Part shown: piece after piece, positions 16,721 through 26,030 of the stretch
Numbering within the stretch: the stretch's first letter is position 1
Layout: each line of letters begins with the position of its first letter
Translations under genes and position numbers: made by a program
From: Nitrosomonas communis
GTDB lineage: Bacteria; Pseudomonadota; Gammaproteobacteria; Burkholderiales; Nitrosomonadaceae
Length of the DNA stretch: 64,000 nt
Reading direction: 5' to 3'
NCBI RefSeq assembly: GCF_001007935.1
Contig: NZ_CP011451.1
Location: forward strand, 434,001-498,000
Notes under the pieces: model-generated
Seen by the model: the letters and a program-made list of their open reading frames with translations, nothing else
What the model was told of the DNA's origin: nothing
Database searches by the model: none

Positions 16721-18592
16721 CTATTTTGGATTCATTTCGGGAGAAGAGAACCAGTAGCTATTGCGCCCACTCTTTTTGGCATGATACATCGCCATATCAC
16801 TATTTCTTAGCAATGTCTCTACATCGTCTCCATCGTGCGGGAAGAGAGCAATACCAATACTGCCGCCGATATGCAATTCCTTCCCATGAATATAGAACGG
16901 CTGGGCCAATTCATTTAATATTTTTTGTGCCACCACTTTCACTTCCTGGCTATCTCTGATGTTTTGCAAAAGTATAATAAATTCATCTCCGCCATGACGC
17001 GCTACCGTATCAGCGCTACGTATAATTGCAGTTAGCCTTGCTGCTACTTCCTGTAACAGCAAATCACCTATTGCATGCCCCTGCGAATCATTAATGCTCT
17101 TGAAACGATCCAAATCAACAAATAACACCGCTGCCTGTTCATGTGTACGGCGGTCATGAGCCAGTACCTGTTTAATGCGGTCGTGTAGTAAATAGCGGTT
17201 AGGCAGGCCGGTTAGTCCATCGTGGGTCGCCATCTGGGTAATGCGTTGCTTTGTCTGCTTCTGCTCAATCCATCTTCCCAGATCACTTGCGATCGTATCG
17301 ATCAAATCTTGTTCTTCCGGTAGCCAGAAGGGCCGTTCTTCACTATAAATGACATATAACCATCCATAAGCATCACCGTTGACTAGGATCTGAGCTTGCA
17401 GCCTATGCATTAAATTCTTATTGTATCGATCAGAAACAAATTGCTTATCGCCAAGTTTGATCATGACAGAGGTGATTTCCGGAAACTGCATTGCCTTTAT
17501 CAAACGCACGATGACTTTTTGGTAAAACTCTTCCTCCTGTAAATTACGGTCCATATCGCGACGAATTCCATGCAGACATTGGCATTCCTTTAAACGTTCC
17601 TGTGCTTTTTTCTCGGAACGGGCCAATTTGCGCATTAATGGCAATACCAGCCAGAACAATAGTAGTAATCCTGTGATTATTAGCACAAAAAGAAACACTG
17701 CGATGATTTTTTCCTGTTCACTCATCGCGCTGCAAAACTCTTCCTTATCCAGTACCATCGTCATACCAAGCGAGCTCACCGGAGTAAATGATGCCACTAC
17801 GGGTGCTTGACGGTATCCATTCGTAGTAACCATGCCTGATTTCCCATCCAGCGCGTAACTCATAAGCGATTTTGTCTCTTTGATGTCACGTGGCATCCGC
17901 TCGAATTTAATAAAATCAGCATTACTCACAAGACATACCATTTCCTGCCCTGCTACTTCTAGCGTTTCGCACAATTTGAGCTCAGCGCTTTTACCGATTT
18001 CATTGATTTCTCTGAGATAGCTTGTTAGCTGAGGCAGTCTTTTTTCCGTTGTGATGCTTCCGATAGGAAGCTCGTACTGGTCCAGCACATCTTTTTTAAC
18101 ATGCAGAATAAGCTCATTATCATCCCATGCCAGAAACAAGTCATGGTGGGCATGCATCGGAAATTTCTTGGTTTGATTTTGGGAGAGATAACCCTTTTGC
18201 ATTACTTCATTGCCATTAATATTAAATACAGTCGCTGCTGTAATACCTGCCAGGTGTAAGGAATCCATTTTTTGTTTCAGACCACGCATGGCGTGATCAC
18301 TATCTGGCTCTGCATTAAGTTGCTGCAAAACCTCAACCAGGAGGGGATGGGTTGCCAATGCACTTGTTTCTGCCCATCCTGCTTCAATCTGGTTCTCAAA
18401 AAAATGTACTTTATTCTTCAATGTGATTTCGATGCTTCTGCTAAGTGCAGATTCAATTTGGGGTCTCACCAGACTATAGACTGCAATGCTTGCCACCAGC
18501 GTACATCCCACAACTAACAAGCTGTTGGCAATACAGATTTTAAAGTCATCACGTTTTGAAAATAAACCGTGTCGCAAAGGAAACCTAAGCAT
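16721..18592 (-). CDS. Membrane diguanylate cyclase with periplasmic sensor and GAF-like domain
   Basis: A 623-residue enzyme expected to make cyclic di-GMP. The first membrane helix is at about residues 24-46. A periplasmic sensor region covers roughly 47-295 and the second helix is at about 296-318 (IIAVFLFVLIITGLLLLFWLVLP would be its core, split here for length). A GAF-like cytoplasmic region spans about 335-450. The C-terminal GGDEF domain starts near MATHDGLTGLPNR. The active site is an intact GGDEF, and the product-inhibition I-site is present as RSAD five residues before it. No EAL domain is present. The gene is monocistronic, lies opposite to nothing obvious, and has a MITE between it and the next gene upstream. 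Confidence 0.9.
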   Translation of the reverse strand: MLRFPLRHGLFSKRDDFKICIANSLLVVGCTLVASIAVYSLVRPQIESALSRSIEITLKNKVHFFENQIEAGWAETSALATHPLLVEVLQQLNAEPDSDHAMRGLKQKMDSLHLAGITAATVFNINGNEVMQKGYLSQNQTKKFPMHAHHDLFLAWDDNELILHVKKDVLDQYELPIGSITTEKRLPQLTSYLREINEIGKSAELKLCETLEVAGQEMVCLVSNADFIKFERMPRDIKETKSLMSYALDGKSGMVTTNGYRQAPVVASFTPVSSLGMTMVLDKEEFCSAMSEQEKIIAVFLFVLIITGLLLLFWLVLPLMRKLARSEKKAQERLKECQCLHGIRRDMDRNLQEEEFYQKVIVRLIKAMQFPEITSVMIKLGDKQFVSDRYNKNLMHRLQAQILVNGDAYGWLYVIYSEERPFWLPEEQDLIDTIASDLGRWIEQKQTKQRITQMATHDGLTGLPNRYLLHDRIKQVLAHDRRTHEQAAVLFVDLDRFKSINDSQGHAIGDLLLQEVAARLTAIIRSADTVARHGGDEFIILLQNIRDSQEVKVVAQKILNELAQPFYIHGKELHIGGSIGIALFPHDGDDVETLLRNSDMAMYHAKKSGRNSYWFSSPEMNPK

Positions 18593-18641
18593 ATATATCG
18601 TAGTGCAGTATGGTAGTTTTCTGTGTCATATATTTATGTAC

Positions 18642-18780
18642 GGCACCTCTAAAAATTCATATTCAGCCACAATACTTCGTTATTCACAAAAAATTTTTCC
18701 TTACCTATCAGGATATGTCGCGTCAACATGTTCTGTTATCGCCTTGTTATGTCTATAACTCTGAATTTGGAGAGGCGCCC
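18642..18780. repeat. MITE-A copy 1 (IS5-derived ends)
   Basis: A 139-bp noncoding element with left end ggcacctctaaaaattca and right end tgaatttggagaggcgcc, matching the terminal repeats of the IS5-type element at 7580-10546. It sits between the diguanylate cyclase start and the stop codon of the MutS-like gene. It is related internally to the copy at 25539. Confidence 0.75.
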
Positions 18781-18785
18781 TACTG

Positions 18786-20459
18786 TTAATCCTTCTCGGA
18801 TACAGCTGAATCTTCTAGTGCCGCAAGATGCTTTTCTACATCTTCTTTACTGAAACCGATAGCACTCGCCACACGATCAGCATGACTCTCCCGAGATATC
18901 CCTGAGATCAAGCGGTGAGTTGGGCCTTCTGGTAAAAATTCGACTTGTAAATAGCTGCCGATGCCCTCGCTTTGTAAACGTTCACACAGCTCGTGGTTAT
19001 GAGTCACCAGTATGGTCGTTGCGCCGAGCTTATGAAAGCCCTTCAGTACATACTCGGAGAGCGTCATTTTTTCTTCAAAGGTAGTCCCTTCCGCCAGCTC
19101 ATCAAGCACGACCAGGCTGAGGGCAGTCGAATTGAAAAAAATTTCGCGGGTTTGTTTCAGCTCGTGAGCAAAACGCCCCATCCCTTCCTCCAAGCGTCCT
19201 GGCTCAGGTACTTGATAAAAAATATGCTCTGCTGGTACTAACCGCCCAGCCGTTGCGGGAATATAGCTCCCCGTTTGTGCTAACAGTTGAATCTGCACGA
19301 CAGTTTTGCAATAAGCGGTTTTTCCCCCGCTATTCGGCCCGGTGATAATCAGCAAGCGGTTGGCTGCATCCAGTTGGATATCATTAGGAATATAGTCTGG
19401 TTGCATTCTGGCAAGCAATGGATTTTTTGCATCTATAACAGTAAGCGTGTGTTGCCCTGCTTCGATGATTTCAGGCAATACCCTTTCCCCATTGATAGAC
19501 TGAGCATAGCGGTGCAGAGACAGCAATTCATCAATCATGCCAAGCGCTTCCATTGCTTTAGCCAGATCAGGACTTTGCCGGAAAAGTCTTTGCAAAGGAT
19601 AAATCACGGAATCCCGGTCGGAAGAACTGACAGCCTGCATGATAATGGGAATGATCGGTATGGCAAGTATCAGCATGCCATAGCCAATATAATTGGCCCC
19701 TAACTCAACCAGCATATTCTGAAAGAAATAAAGCAGGCCACTAACAATGGCTAAAAAAATCAGTGTAGGCAGCCATTTGAACACAGAGGGCCGAAAGCGG
19801 GGAACAGGCAAGTAAGGCGGTTTCTCTTCCTTGGTTTTAAATTTACCATCGATCACATAAATTGGGCCATGCATTAAAGCGTAAATTCGGGAATTACCAA
19901 AATCACGAATGGCTTGAATCATTTCCTGCAAATACGTACTTTGCACGGGTGGCAGCGAATCCGTTTCTTCAACCAGACTAACCGCAAATTCGGTTCCATC
20001 AATAAACTGATGATAGCCATAGCCACCAAATTCCAGTTTTCCTGTCTTATTTTTGGGATTATCTGTGGTCAATCCACCCGCAAACTCTCCATAGAGAAGA
20101 TAATAGAGAGATTCTTCCTCCGACATCATTTTCTTGATGAAGCTATCAAGTGCTGCAAATAGCTCGGGATTGGCTGCTAACTCGCGTAGCGCTTCCTGTT
20201 TTTTCTGGAGCAATTGTACATTATGGGTAGGTCTAGCCAATGAGCGATAAAGTATCGATTGCCCTATCTGCGTTTCAGCTTGATTGATTTCATCAAATAA
20301 AGCATCCGCTTCTATCGCCTGGAATGTTTTGCGATCCAGTACACCATAATCAGTGTCAATTGGCCGCGTATCCCGTATGCCTGCAGGCTGCTTACCACTC
20401 GATAAAATGAATGGTGTGCGCCCAATGGAAATGGAGTTGGATTCTGTCGCGTCATTCAT
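18786..20459 (-). CDS. Membrane-anchored MutS-family ATPase
   Basis: A 557-residue protein with a C-terminal MutS domain V ATPase: Walker A ITGPNSGGKT near residue 374, Walker B LSVVLDELAEGTTF-like (LVVLDELAEGT) and the His-containing switch ILVTHNHELCERL. The N-terminal half lacks the MutS mismatch-binding and connector domains. Instead the middle has two hydrophobic segments (WLPTLIFLAIVSGLLYFF and YGMLILAIPIIPIIMQAV, about residues 228-280), so the ATPase is probably membrane-attached. Proteins of this build are annotated as MutS-related, but a role in mismatch repair is not supported by the architecture. The gene stands alone. The start ATG at 20457-20459 gives the full conserved N-terminus. 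Confidence 0.8.
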   Translation of the reverse strand: MNDATESNSISIGRTPFILSSGKQPAGIRDTRPIDTDYGVLDRKTFQAIEADALFDEINQAETQIGQSILYRSLARPTHNVQLLQKKQEALRELAANPELFAALDSFIKKMMSEEESLYYLLYGEFAGGLTTDNPKNKTGKLEFGGYGYHQFIDGTEFAVSLVEETDSLPPVQSTYLQEMIQAIRDFGNSRIYALMHGPIYVIDGKFKTKEEKPPYLPVPRFRPSVFKWLPTLIFLAIVSGLLYFFQNMLVELGANYIGYGMLILAIPIIPIIMQAVSSSDRDSVIYPLQRLFRQSPDLAKAMEALGMIDELLSLHRYAQSINGERVLPEIIEAGQHTLTVIDAKNPLLARMQPDYIPNDIQLDAANRLLIITGPNSGGKTAYCKTVVQIQLLAQTGSYIPATAGRLVPAEHIFYQVPEPGRLEEGMGRFAHELKQTREIFFNSTALSLVVLDELAEGTTFEEKMTLSEYVLKGFHKLGATTILVTHNHELCERLQSEGIGSYLQVEFLPEGPTHRLISGISRESHADRVASAIGFSKEDVEKHLAALEDSAVSEKD

Positions 20460-20860
20460 AGCTATTTCCTAGTTTTGACAAAATAATGCTTGTAATAATT
20501 TGCATATTGGTAACTTTATCTGATTCTATCTAATACCTGGTTATATTTGGATAACATGCCGGGCCGAAAAATTAACCCATCTATTGTCCACCTGCACTCA
20601 TCCATAACGAGCACAAAATGAGATTACTGAAACAAAATTAATTTCGCCCAATTACAATATATAAAGTCTCTCATGCCGGCTGCCAAGCTATTGGCAGTCG
20701 AAATTTTCCGGGGGTTAAGAATCTAGCATATCCATGCCGTCTATGCGTGGCATAATCAGGCAAAACGATTCTGACGTAATCAATGATAAATTTACCTCAT
20801 AATAATTGATAACAATCTATGAGTATATTGACCTATTGAAGCGACTGAAGCATTTCTATC
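20460..20860. other. Divergent intergenic region
   Basis: This 400-base gap separates the minus-strand MutS-like gene from the plus-strand ABC exporter operon, so it must hold promoters for both. No other gene or clear operator was seen. Confidence 0.5.
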
Positions 20861-22015
20861 ATGCATAAAACAAAAATATTGTCTCGTTGGCTCATCTTGC
20901 TCATCATAGCTGCCCTGCTGAGTTATGCAGGCTGGTATTTCACACGCAAACCGCCGGTGGAAGTCGAAGTTGCCACCATTACACGCGGCACAGTGGAAGC
21001 CACTGTCGTCAATACGCGTGCTGGCACGGTTAAAGCTTGCCGTCGAGCCAAACTAGCTCCTGCTGTAGGAGGACAAATTATCAAACTCCCCGTAGATGAA
21101 GGTGATCGCGTCAAGCAAGGGGATATCCTGTTGAAGCTGTGGAATGCTGATCTGGTAGCACAACATGAATTAGCTAAACAACAATGGGTCACCGCCAAAA
21201 GCCGGCAACGCGAAGCCTGCATTATGGCAGACAATGCAAAACGCGAATCAATCCGAACCCAGCAACTCGTTGCGCAAGGGTTTATCAGTTCACAACGGGC
21301 TGAAGAAGCGGATGCCAATGCGCAAGCCCGTCAGGCAAACTGTGCTGCCTCGGCAGCAGATGTCAAACGTTCTCAAGCTCAGATCGAAGTCACTCAAGCC
21401 AATCTGGATCGCACCATACTCTATGCCCCCTTTGCGGGCATTATTGCACAAGTCACAGGCGAACTGGGTGAATACACCATGCCTTCTCCTCCGGGTATCC
21501 CTACGCCTCCTGCGATTGATTTGATCGATGATAGCTGCTTGTACGTCACGGCACCAATGGATGAAATAGATGCTCCTAAAATAAAAATCAGGCAAGAAGC
21601 GCGCATCACACTCGATGCCTTACCTGGTCAAACTTTTGCGGGTGCGGTGCGTCGTATTGCGCCCTATGTCACTGAAATAGAAAAGCAGGCTCGTACTGTT
21701 GATGTTGAAGTCAATTTTACCGAAGGCTCAAACTATGCTCTGTTAGTGGGCTACAGCGCTGATGTCGAAGTCATTATTGATCGGCATGAACAGGTGTTGC
21801 GTATCCCGACCCAAGCAATCCGACAACAGAGCAAAGTGCTGGTGTTAGATCAGCATGACCGCATTGAGGAGCGCACCATAGAAACGGGGCTGGCCAATTG
21901 GGCGTTCACGGAAATCATCAGCGGCTTGAAAGAAGGTGAGCAAGTCTTGACATCCTTTGATAACGAAGACATTGCTGCCGGCGTCATCGTCAAACCCAGA
22001 ACCAATCAATCATGA
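20861..22015 (+). CDS. Periplasmic adaptor (HlyD/MFP family) of an ABC exporter
   Basis: A 384-residue membrane fusion protein. An N-terminal signal-anchor (WLILLIIAALLSYAGWYF) is followed by a lipoyl/biotinyl-like half (VGGQIIKLPVDEGDRVKQGD), a coiled-coil hairpin (about residues 105-180), the second lipoyl half (TILYAPFAGIIAQVTGELGEY) and a beta-barrel. This build matches MacA-like adaptors that link an inner-membrane ABC permease to an outer-membrane channel. It overlaps the ATPase gene by four bases (ATGA), the start of a tight four-gene operon. The substrate cannot be read from the sequence, and no outer-membrane channel gene is present nearby. Confidence 0.88.
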   Translation: MHKTKILSRWLILLIIAALLSYAGWYFTRKPPVEVEVATITRGTVEATVVNTRAGTVKACRRAKLAPAVGGQIIKLPVDEGDRVKQGDILLKLWNADLVAQHELAKQQWVTAKSRQREACIMADNAKRESIRTQQLVAQGFISSQRAEEADANAQARQANCAASAADVKRSQAQIEVTQANLDRTILYAPFAGIIAQVTGELGEYTMPSPPGIPTPPAIDLIDDSCLYVTAPMDEIDAPKIKIRQEARITLDALPGQTFAGAVRRIAPYVTEIEKQARTVDVEVNFTEGSNYALLVGYSADVEVIIDRHEQVLRIPTQAIRQQSKVLVLDQHDRIEERTIETGLANWAFTEIISGLKEGEQVLTSFDNEDIAAGVIVKPRTNQS

Positions 22016-22683
22016 TTCAACTTACAGCCATTACCCGCATCTTCCATATGGGTGAGCAGGAAATTCGTGCGCTTGATCACATTGATATGATGATTGCTTC
22101 GGGTGAATATGTATCCATCATGGGGACTTCTGGCTCAGGCAAATCTACTTTGCTCAATGTCATCGGCTTACTGGACAGACCTGATAGCGGGCGCTACCAG
22201 CTCGATGGTAGAGATGTCACTGATTTAACTGAAACTGAGCAGGCACGGGTGCGCAGAGAAAAAATTGGCTTTATCTTTCAATCGTTTCATCTGGTACCTC
22301 GTCTTACTGCTGCGGAAAATATCGAGCTGCCACTGATTTTGGCAGGTATCCCACCAGCTGAGCGAAAAATGCGGATAGAAAAAGCACTGCATGCTTTTGA
22401 TCTGAGCAAACGTGCTCAACACCGACCGGCTGAATTATCCGGGGGTCAGCGCCAGCGGGTAGCTATTGCGCGCGCGACCATTCTGCGCCCCACTGCCTTG
22501 CTGGCAGATGAACCAACCGGTAACCTTGATCATCGAACGGGTGCCGAAGTCGTAGCGCTGCTGGAAGAGTTGCATCATGCTGGCACGACCCTTATTGTGG
22601 TGACACATGATCGTGAACTAGGATTACGGGCACAACGGCGGATTACCATGCGCGATGGTCTCATTGTGGCAGATGAACAATGA
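22012..22683 (+). CDS. ABC transporter ATP-binding protein (MacB/LolD type)
   Basis: A 223-residue nucleotide-binding subunit. Walker A is GTSGSGKST near residues 38-46, the signature is LSGGQRQRVAIARA near 142, and Walker B is TALLADEPTGNLD, followed by the H-loop VVTHDRE. It belongs to the mechanotransmission class that energises export from the periplasmic side. It overlaps both neighbours by four bases, so stoichiometric co-translation with the adaptor and the first permease is expected. Confidence 0.92.
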   Translation: MIQLTAITRIFHMGEQEIRALDHIDMMIASGEYVSIMGTSGSGKSTLLNVIGLLDRPDSGRYQLDGRDVTDLTETEQARVRREKIGFIFQSFHLVPRLTAAENIELPLILAGIPPAERKMRIEKALHAFDLSKRAQHRPAELSGGQRQRVAIARATILRPTALLADEPTGNLDHRTGAEVVALLEELHHAGTTLIVVTHDRELGLRAQRRITMRDGLIVADEQ

Positions 22684-23882
22684 AGCTGCAGGATATATTC
22701 CTCTTCTCCTTTAAAACGGTCACAAGCTATCCCACTCGCTCATTCCTCATCATTCTAGCGATGGCGCTGGGTGTAGCTGCAGTCGTCGTGCTGACAGCAC
22801 TAGGTGATGGCGCGCGTCGTTTTGTGATTCATCGTTTTTCATCCATCGGTACTAATCTGATCATCGTTTTACCTGGTCGCGCCGAAACCGCAGGGAGCTT
22901 CCCGGGTGCATCCATGGGGCAGACTTCACGCGATCTGACATTAGAAGATGCTCGCTGGCTTGGCCAGCTTCATCAAGTTCGACGCTATGCCCCACTCAAC
23001 GTCGGTACCGCCGAGCTCGCTGCCGTCGGCCGTTTACGCGATGTTACGATCCTCGGGAGTACCGCAGATCTCTTTCCCATCCGCCACATGGAATTGGCGC
23101 AAGGGAGTTTTTTGGCGCATGGCTCACAATACAGCGCGCAAATCATCCTGGGAGCAGAATTAGCTGAGGAATTTTTTCCTGAAGGCAATGCAATCGGCCA
23201 GCGTGTCCGGCTGGCCGATCGACGGTTCATCGTATCAGGAGTGCTTGCCAGGCAAGGAGAAACAATGGGTTTCAATTCAGATGAGATCGTAATTATCCCG
23301 ATCGACCATGCGCAAGCATTATTAGATACGACCTCACTCTTCCGTATCCTGGTCGAAGTCAGGAATCGTAATGACATTTCCTCCGCTAAACAAGCTATCC
23401 GAGAACTCATGATTCAGCGCCATGATGGCGAGGAGGATGTCACCATTATTACTCAGGATGCAGTGCTCGCTACCTTCGATCGCATCTTCCGTGCATTGAC
23501 CCTCGGTGTAGCGGGTATCGCTGCGATCAGTCTAGCAGTAGCGGGTATTCTAATCATGAATGTGATGCTGGTAGCGGTCAGTCAGCGTACTGATGAAATT
23601 GGACTGCTCAAAGCCATCGGAGCTCCGGGGAGTGACATCCGCCGCTTATTTCTCACTGAGGCTGCCTGGTTATCACTGACTGGTGCCATCTTCGGTTTTA
23701 TGTTAGGGCATGCGGGAAGTTTATTGATCCGTCTGGCTTATCCACAATTACCTGCCTGGCCACCTGTCTGGGCTAGCCTCGCCAGTATCGTTATTGCATT
23801 GGTAACAGGTATCCTTGCTGGCCTGCTTCCTGCCGCCCGCGCTGCACGACTGGACCCTGTCAAGGCACTGAGCGGCCAATGA
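22680..23882 (+). CDS. ABC transporter permease 1 (MacB/FtsX type)
   Basis: A 400-residue permease with one N-terminal membrane helix (FLIILAMALGVAAVVVLTAL), a large periplasmic MacB-PCD domain (about residues 45-270) and three C-terminal helices of the FtsX domain. The family motif MLVAVSQRTDEIGLLKAIGA is present, as is the terminal PAARAARLDPVKAL. A second permease follows directly, so the exporter is probably a heterodimer. Confidence 0.9.
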   Translation: MKLQDIFLFSFKTVTSYPTRSFLIILAMALGVAAVVVLTALGDGARRFVIHRFSSIGTNLIIVLPGRAETAGSFPGASMGQTSRDLTLEDARWLGQLHQVRRYAPLNVGTAELAAVGRLRDVTILGSTADLFPIRHMELAQGSFLAHGSQYSAQIILGAELAEEFFPEGNAIGQRVRLADRRFIVSGVLARQGETMGFNSDEIVIIPIDHAQALLDTTSLFRILVEVRNRNDISSAKQAIRELMIQRHDGEEDVTIITQDAVLATFDRIFRALTLGVAGIAAISLAVAGILIMNVMLVAVSQRTDEIGLLKAIGAPGSDIRRLFLTEAAWLSLTGAIFGFMLGHAGSLLIRLAYPQLPAWPPVWASLASIVIALVTGILAGLLPAARAARLDPVKALSGQ

Positions 23883-25078
23883 GTACACTTGATACATTGC
23901 AATTCGCCCTGCGTGCTCTGAGTGCCCATTGGCTGCGCACACTCTTGTCAGCTTCAGGAATCGCCATCGGTATTGCCGCTGTTATCCTGCTCACTTCAAT
24001 AGGAGAAGGCATTCAGCGTTTCGTATTAGCTGAGTTTACCCAGTTTGGCACCAACATTCTGACCGTCACCCCTGGAAAAAGTATGGCCCACGGTAGATCG
24101 GTCGGTGCCATCAGTAGTGTACGCATATTGACCATTGAAGACGCACTGGCTTTAAAGCACTCTCGCTACGCTCAATATATCAATGCGACTGTGATGGGAA
24201 ATGCTGAAATCCGTGCGGAAGGACGCAGTCGGCGTGTAACGATTTATGGACAAAGCTCTGATTTTGATAAGGCATTCAACATGAGCGTGGCGATTGGTCA
24301 GTTTCTGCCCGCGGATGATCCACGTAATCCACGCGCGTTTGCTGTACTCGGAGCAAAAGTACACAGCGAGCTATTTGGTAATGCCAATCCGCTCGGTGCC
24401 ATTTTGCAGGTAGGCGGCTCACGCTTTCGCATCATTGGCGTGATGGCGCCCAAAGGGCAAATACTGGGATTCGATCTGGACGACACCGTGTTTATTCCTA
24501 CTACTCGCGCACTAGAAGTGTTCAATCGGGAAGGTTTAATGGAAATACAAATCATCTATCCACCGGAGGCACCCTTGCAAGCTGTCACGGAGGATGTGCG
24601 GCGCATTCTCATCGAACGGCATGGGCGTGAGGATTTTACCCTGACACCTCAGCAGCAAATGCTCTCTACCCTCTCTACCGTACTGACAGTGCTTACCTTT
24701 GCTGTCGCTGCCTTGGGGAGTATTTCGCTACTGGTCGGTGCCGTCGGCATGGTAACATTGATGCACATTTCTGTTGCTGAACGTGTAGCTGAAATTGGAT
24801 TGCTCAATGCGCTGGGTGCCACCCGCGCCCGTATCCGCCTATTATTTCTGATGGAATCCACGATCCTCTCAGCCTTTGGTGGACTAGCAGGGCTGGCAAT
24901 TGGCACTTTACTTGCCAAGCTGCTCCAAATTTTGATAAGCGGATTACCTGTTAATATTCCCTGGAACTTTGTCATGGGTGCATTAGCAATATCCATTCTG
25001 ATTGGTCTGACGGCAGGTGTCGTTCCTGCTATGCACGCGGCAAAACTTAATCCAATCGATGCACTAAGGGCGGAATAA
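23879..25078 (+). CDS. ABC transporter permease 2 (MacB/FtsX type)
   Basis: A 399-residue paralogue of the preceding permease: an N-terminal helix (LLSASGIAIGIAAVILLTSI), a periplasmic MacB-PCD domain, and an FtsX domain with the motif SVAERVAEIGLLNALGATRARI and the ending PAMHAAKLNPIDALRAE. It is the last gene of the adaptor-ATPase-permease-permease operon and overlaps permease 1 by four bases. No hairpin terminator is evident right after the stop. Nitrosomonas-type genomes carry such four-gene exporters; the substrate is unknown. Confidence 0.9.
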   Translation: MSTLDTLQFALRALSAHWLRTLLSASGIAIGIAAVILLTSIGEGIQRFVLAEFTQFGTNILTVTPGKSMAHGRSVGAISSVRILTIEDALALKHSRYAQYINATVMGNAEIRAEGRSRRVTIYGQSSDFDKAFNMSVAIGQFLPADDPRNPRAFAVLGAKVHSELFGNANPLGAILQVGGSRFRIIGVMAPKGQILGFDLDDTVFIPTTRALEVFNREGLMEIQIIYPPEAPLQAVTEDVRRILIERHGREDFTLTPQQQMLSTLSTVLTVLTFAVAALGSISLLVGAVGMVTLMHISVAERVAEIGLLNALGATRARIRLLFLMESTILSAFGGLAGLAIGTLLAKLLQILISGLPVNIPWNFVMGALAISILIGLTAGVVPAMHAAKLNPIDALRAE

Positions 25079-25316
25079 CTACCTACAGATTGAGCTATAT
25101 GAATAAAATATTGAATAAATTGCTTTAATTCTTGCTCTAATTTTTACCAATTAGAATCATAAATCTATTTTATGCCAATCCAACGAATCTGAAATCGTAA
25201 TACGTCGTCAACCTGACAAATCTCCCTAACTAACAAGTTAGCAAACTGGCAATCATTCCAATGACCTGCTGCAATACCAAACCTAATAGATTCTTGACTA
25301 TTAGGCAGCAGAATTA

Positions 25317-25416
25317 ATTCCATTTCTATATCAAAAATGATGTGAAGGCACCGCAACCAGTATCCATAATCCGGTAATGTGAAGCCGACAAAGTCAGTTT
25401 TGATTTGTAATGGAAT
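25317..25416. repeat. MITE-B copy 2
   Basis: A 100-bp element with ends attccatttctatatcaaaa and ttttgatttgtaatggaat. Its internal block (gtgaaggc ... gaagccgacaaagtc) matches the other copies. An 87-codon open frame at 25165-25428 runs across it on the minus strand and is not a gene. Confidence 0.75.
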
Positions 25417-25538
25417 AAATGGCGTCATCAGAAAACTTCTTCAATTGGCTTTGCTACCTCCTTGACACCGTTAGCCAGCCCATCTTCTTATCGATCCAAA
25501 GTAACAATGGTCCTCATTGTTTCAGGGATTGATTGAAG

Positions 25539-25714
25539 GGCACCTCTAAAAATTCATATTTGCGAGCATCCGCTTCGCGGATTACCTGCTCACCCCTTTT
25601 CGTCACAATACCTCGTTGTTCACAAAAAATATTCCCTCACCTATCAGTTATATGCTGCATCAATATTTTTGTTCTCACCTTGTCTTGCTTAAACCCTGAA
25701 TTTTAGAGGCGCTC
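25539..25714. repeat. MITE-A copy 2 (IS5-derived ends)
   Basis: A 176-bp element with left end gggcacctctaaaaattca and right end tgaattttagaggcgctc. It shares its interior with copy 1 (cacaatacctcgttgttcacaa-type segment, ttgttctcacctt) but has an extra 38-base insert containing the hairpin atccgcttcgcggat. Confidence 0.75.
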
Positions 25715-25865
25715 TGGAATCATGCCAATAGTTTATGCGGTATTTTGTCGGGAGTAATTTCTACATCGGAGGTATAAGGAACTGTTTCCGTCAAACGAGT
25801 GATTTGTTCCAAACATCTAGATAGTGAAATTTTTAATAATATTCAGCGCTATTTTCAATTTTTAT

Positions 25866-26030
25866 GCTGTACCTAAGTACGATGTACTGCAGTACAGTTG
25901 TCAAGGGAGCATGTAGGTTATCAATATGTCATATATAAATTATATCGACATAAATTTAATTTAGCGGTTGAAACCTTATTTAACCGAATCACTATTTCTA
26001 AACCTCCAACATATAAAGGAAAATATCGTT
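25866..26030 (+). repeat. Dispersed intergenic repeat D, copy 2
   Basis: About 160 bases are related to 15690-15835. It starts with a small palindromic stretch (gtacgatgtactgcagtac) and ends at atataaaggaaaat, just before the glycosidase remnant. Confidence 0.55.

Noticed and set aside
25165..25428. 87-codon open frame on the minus strand
   Set aside because: Most of it is MITE-B copy 2; the translation has no protein-like features.
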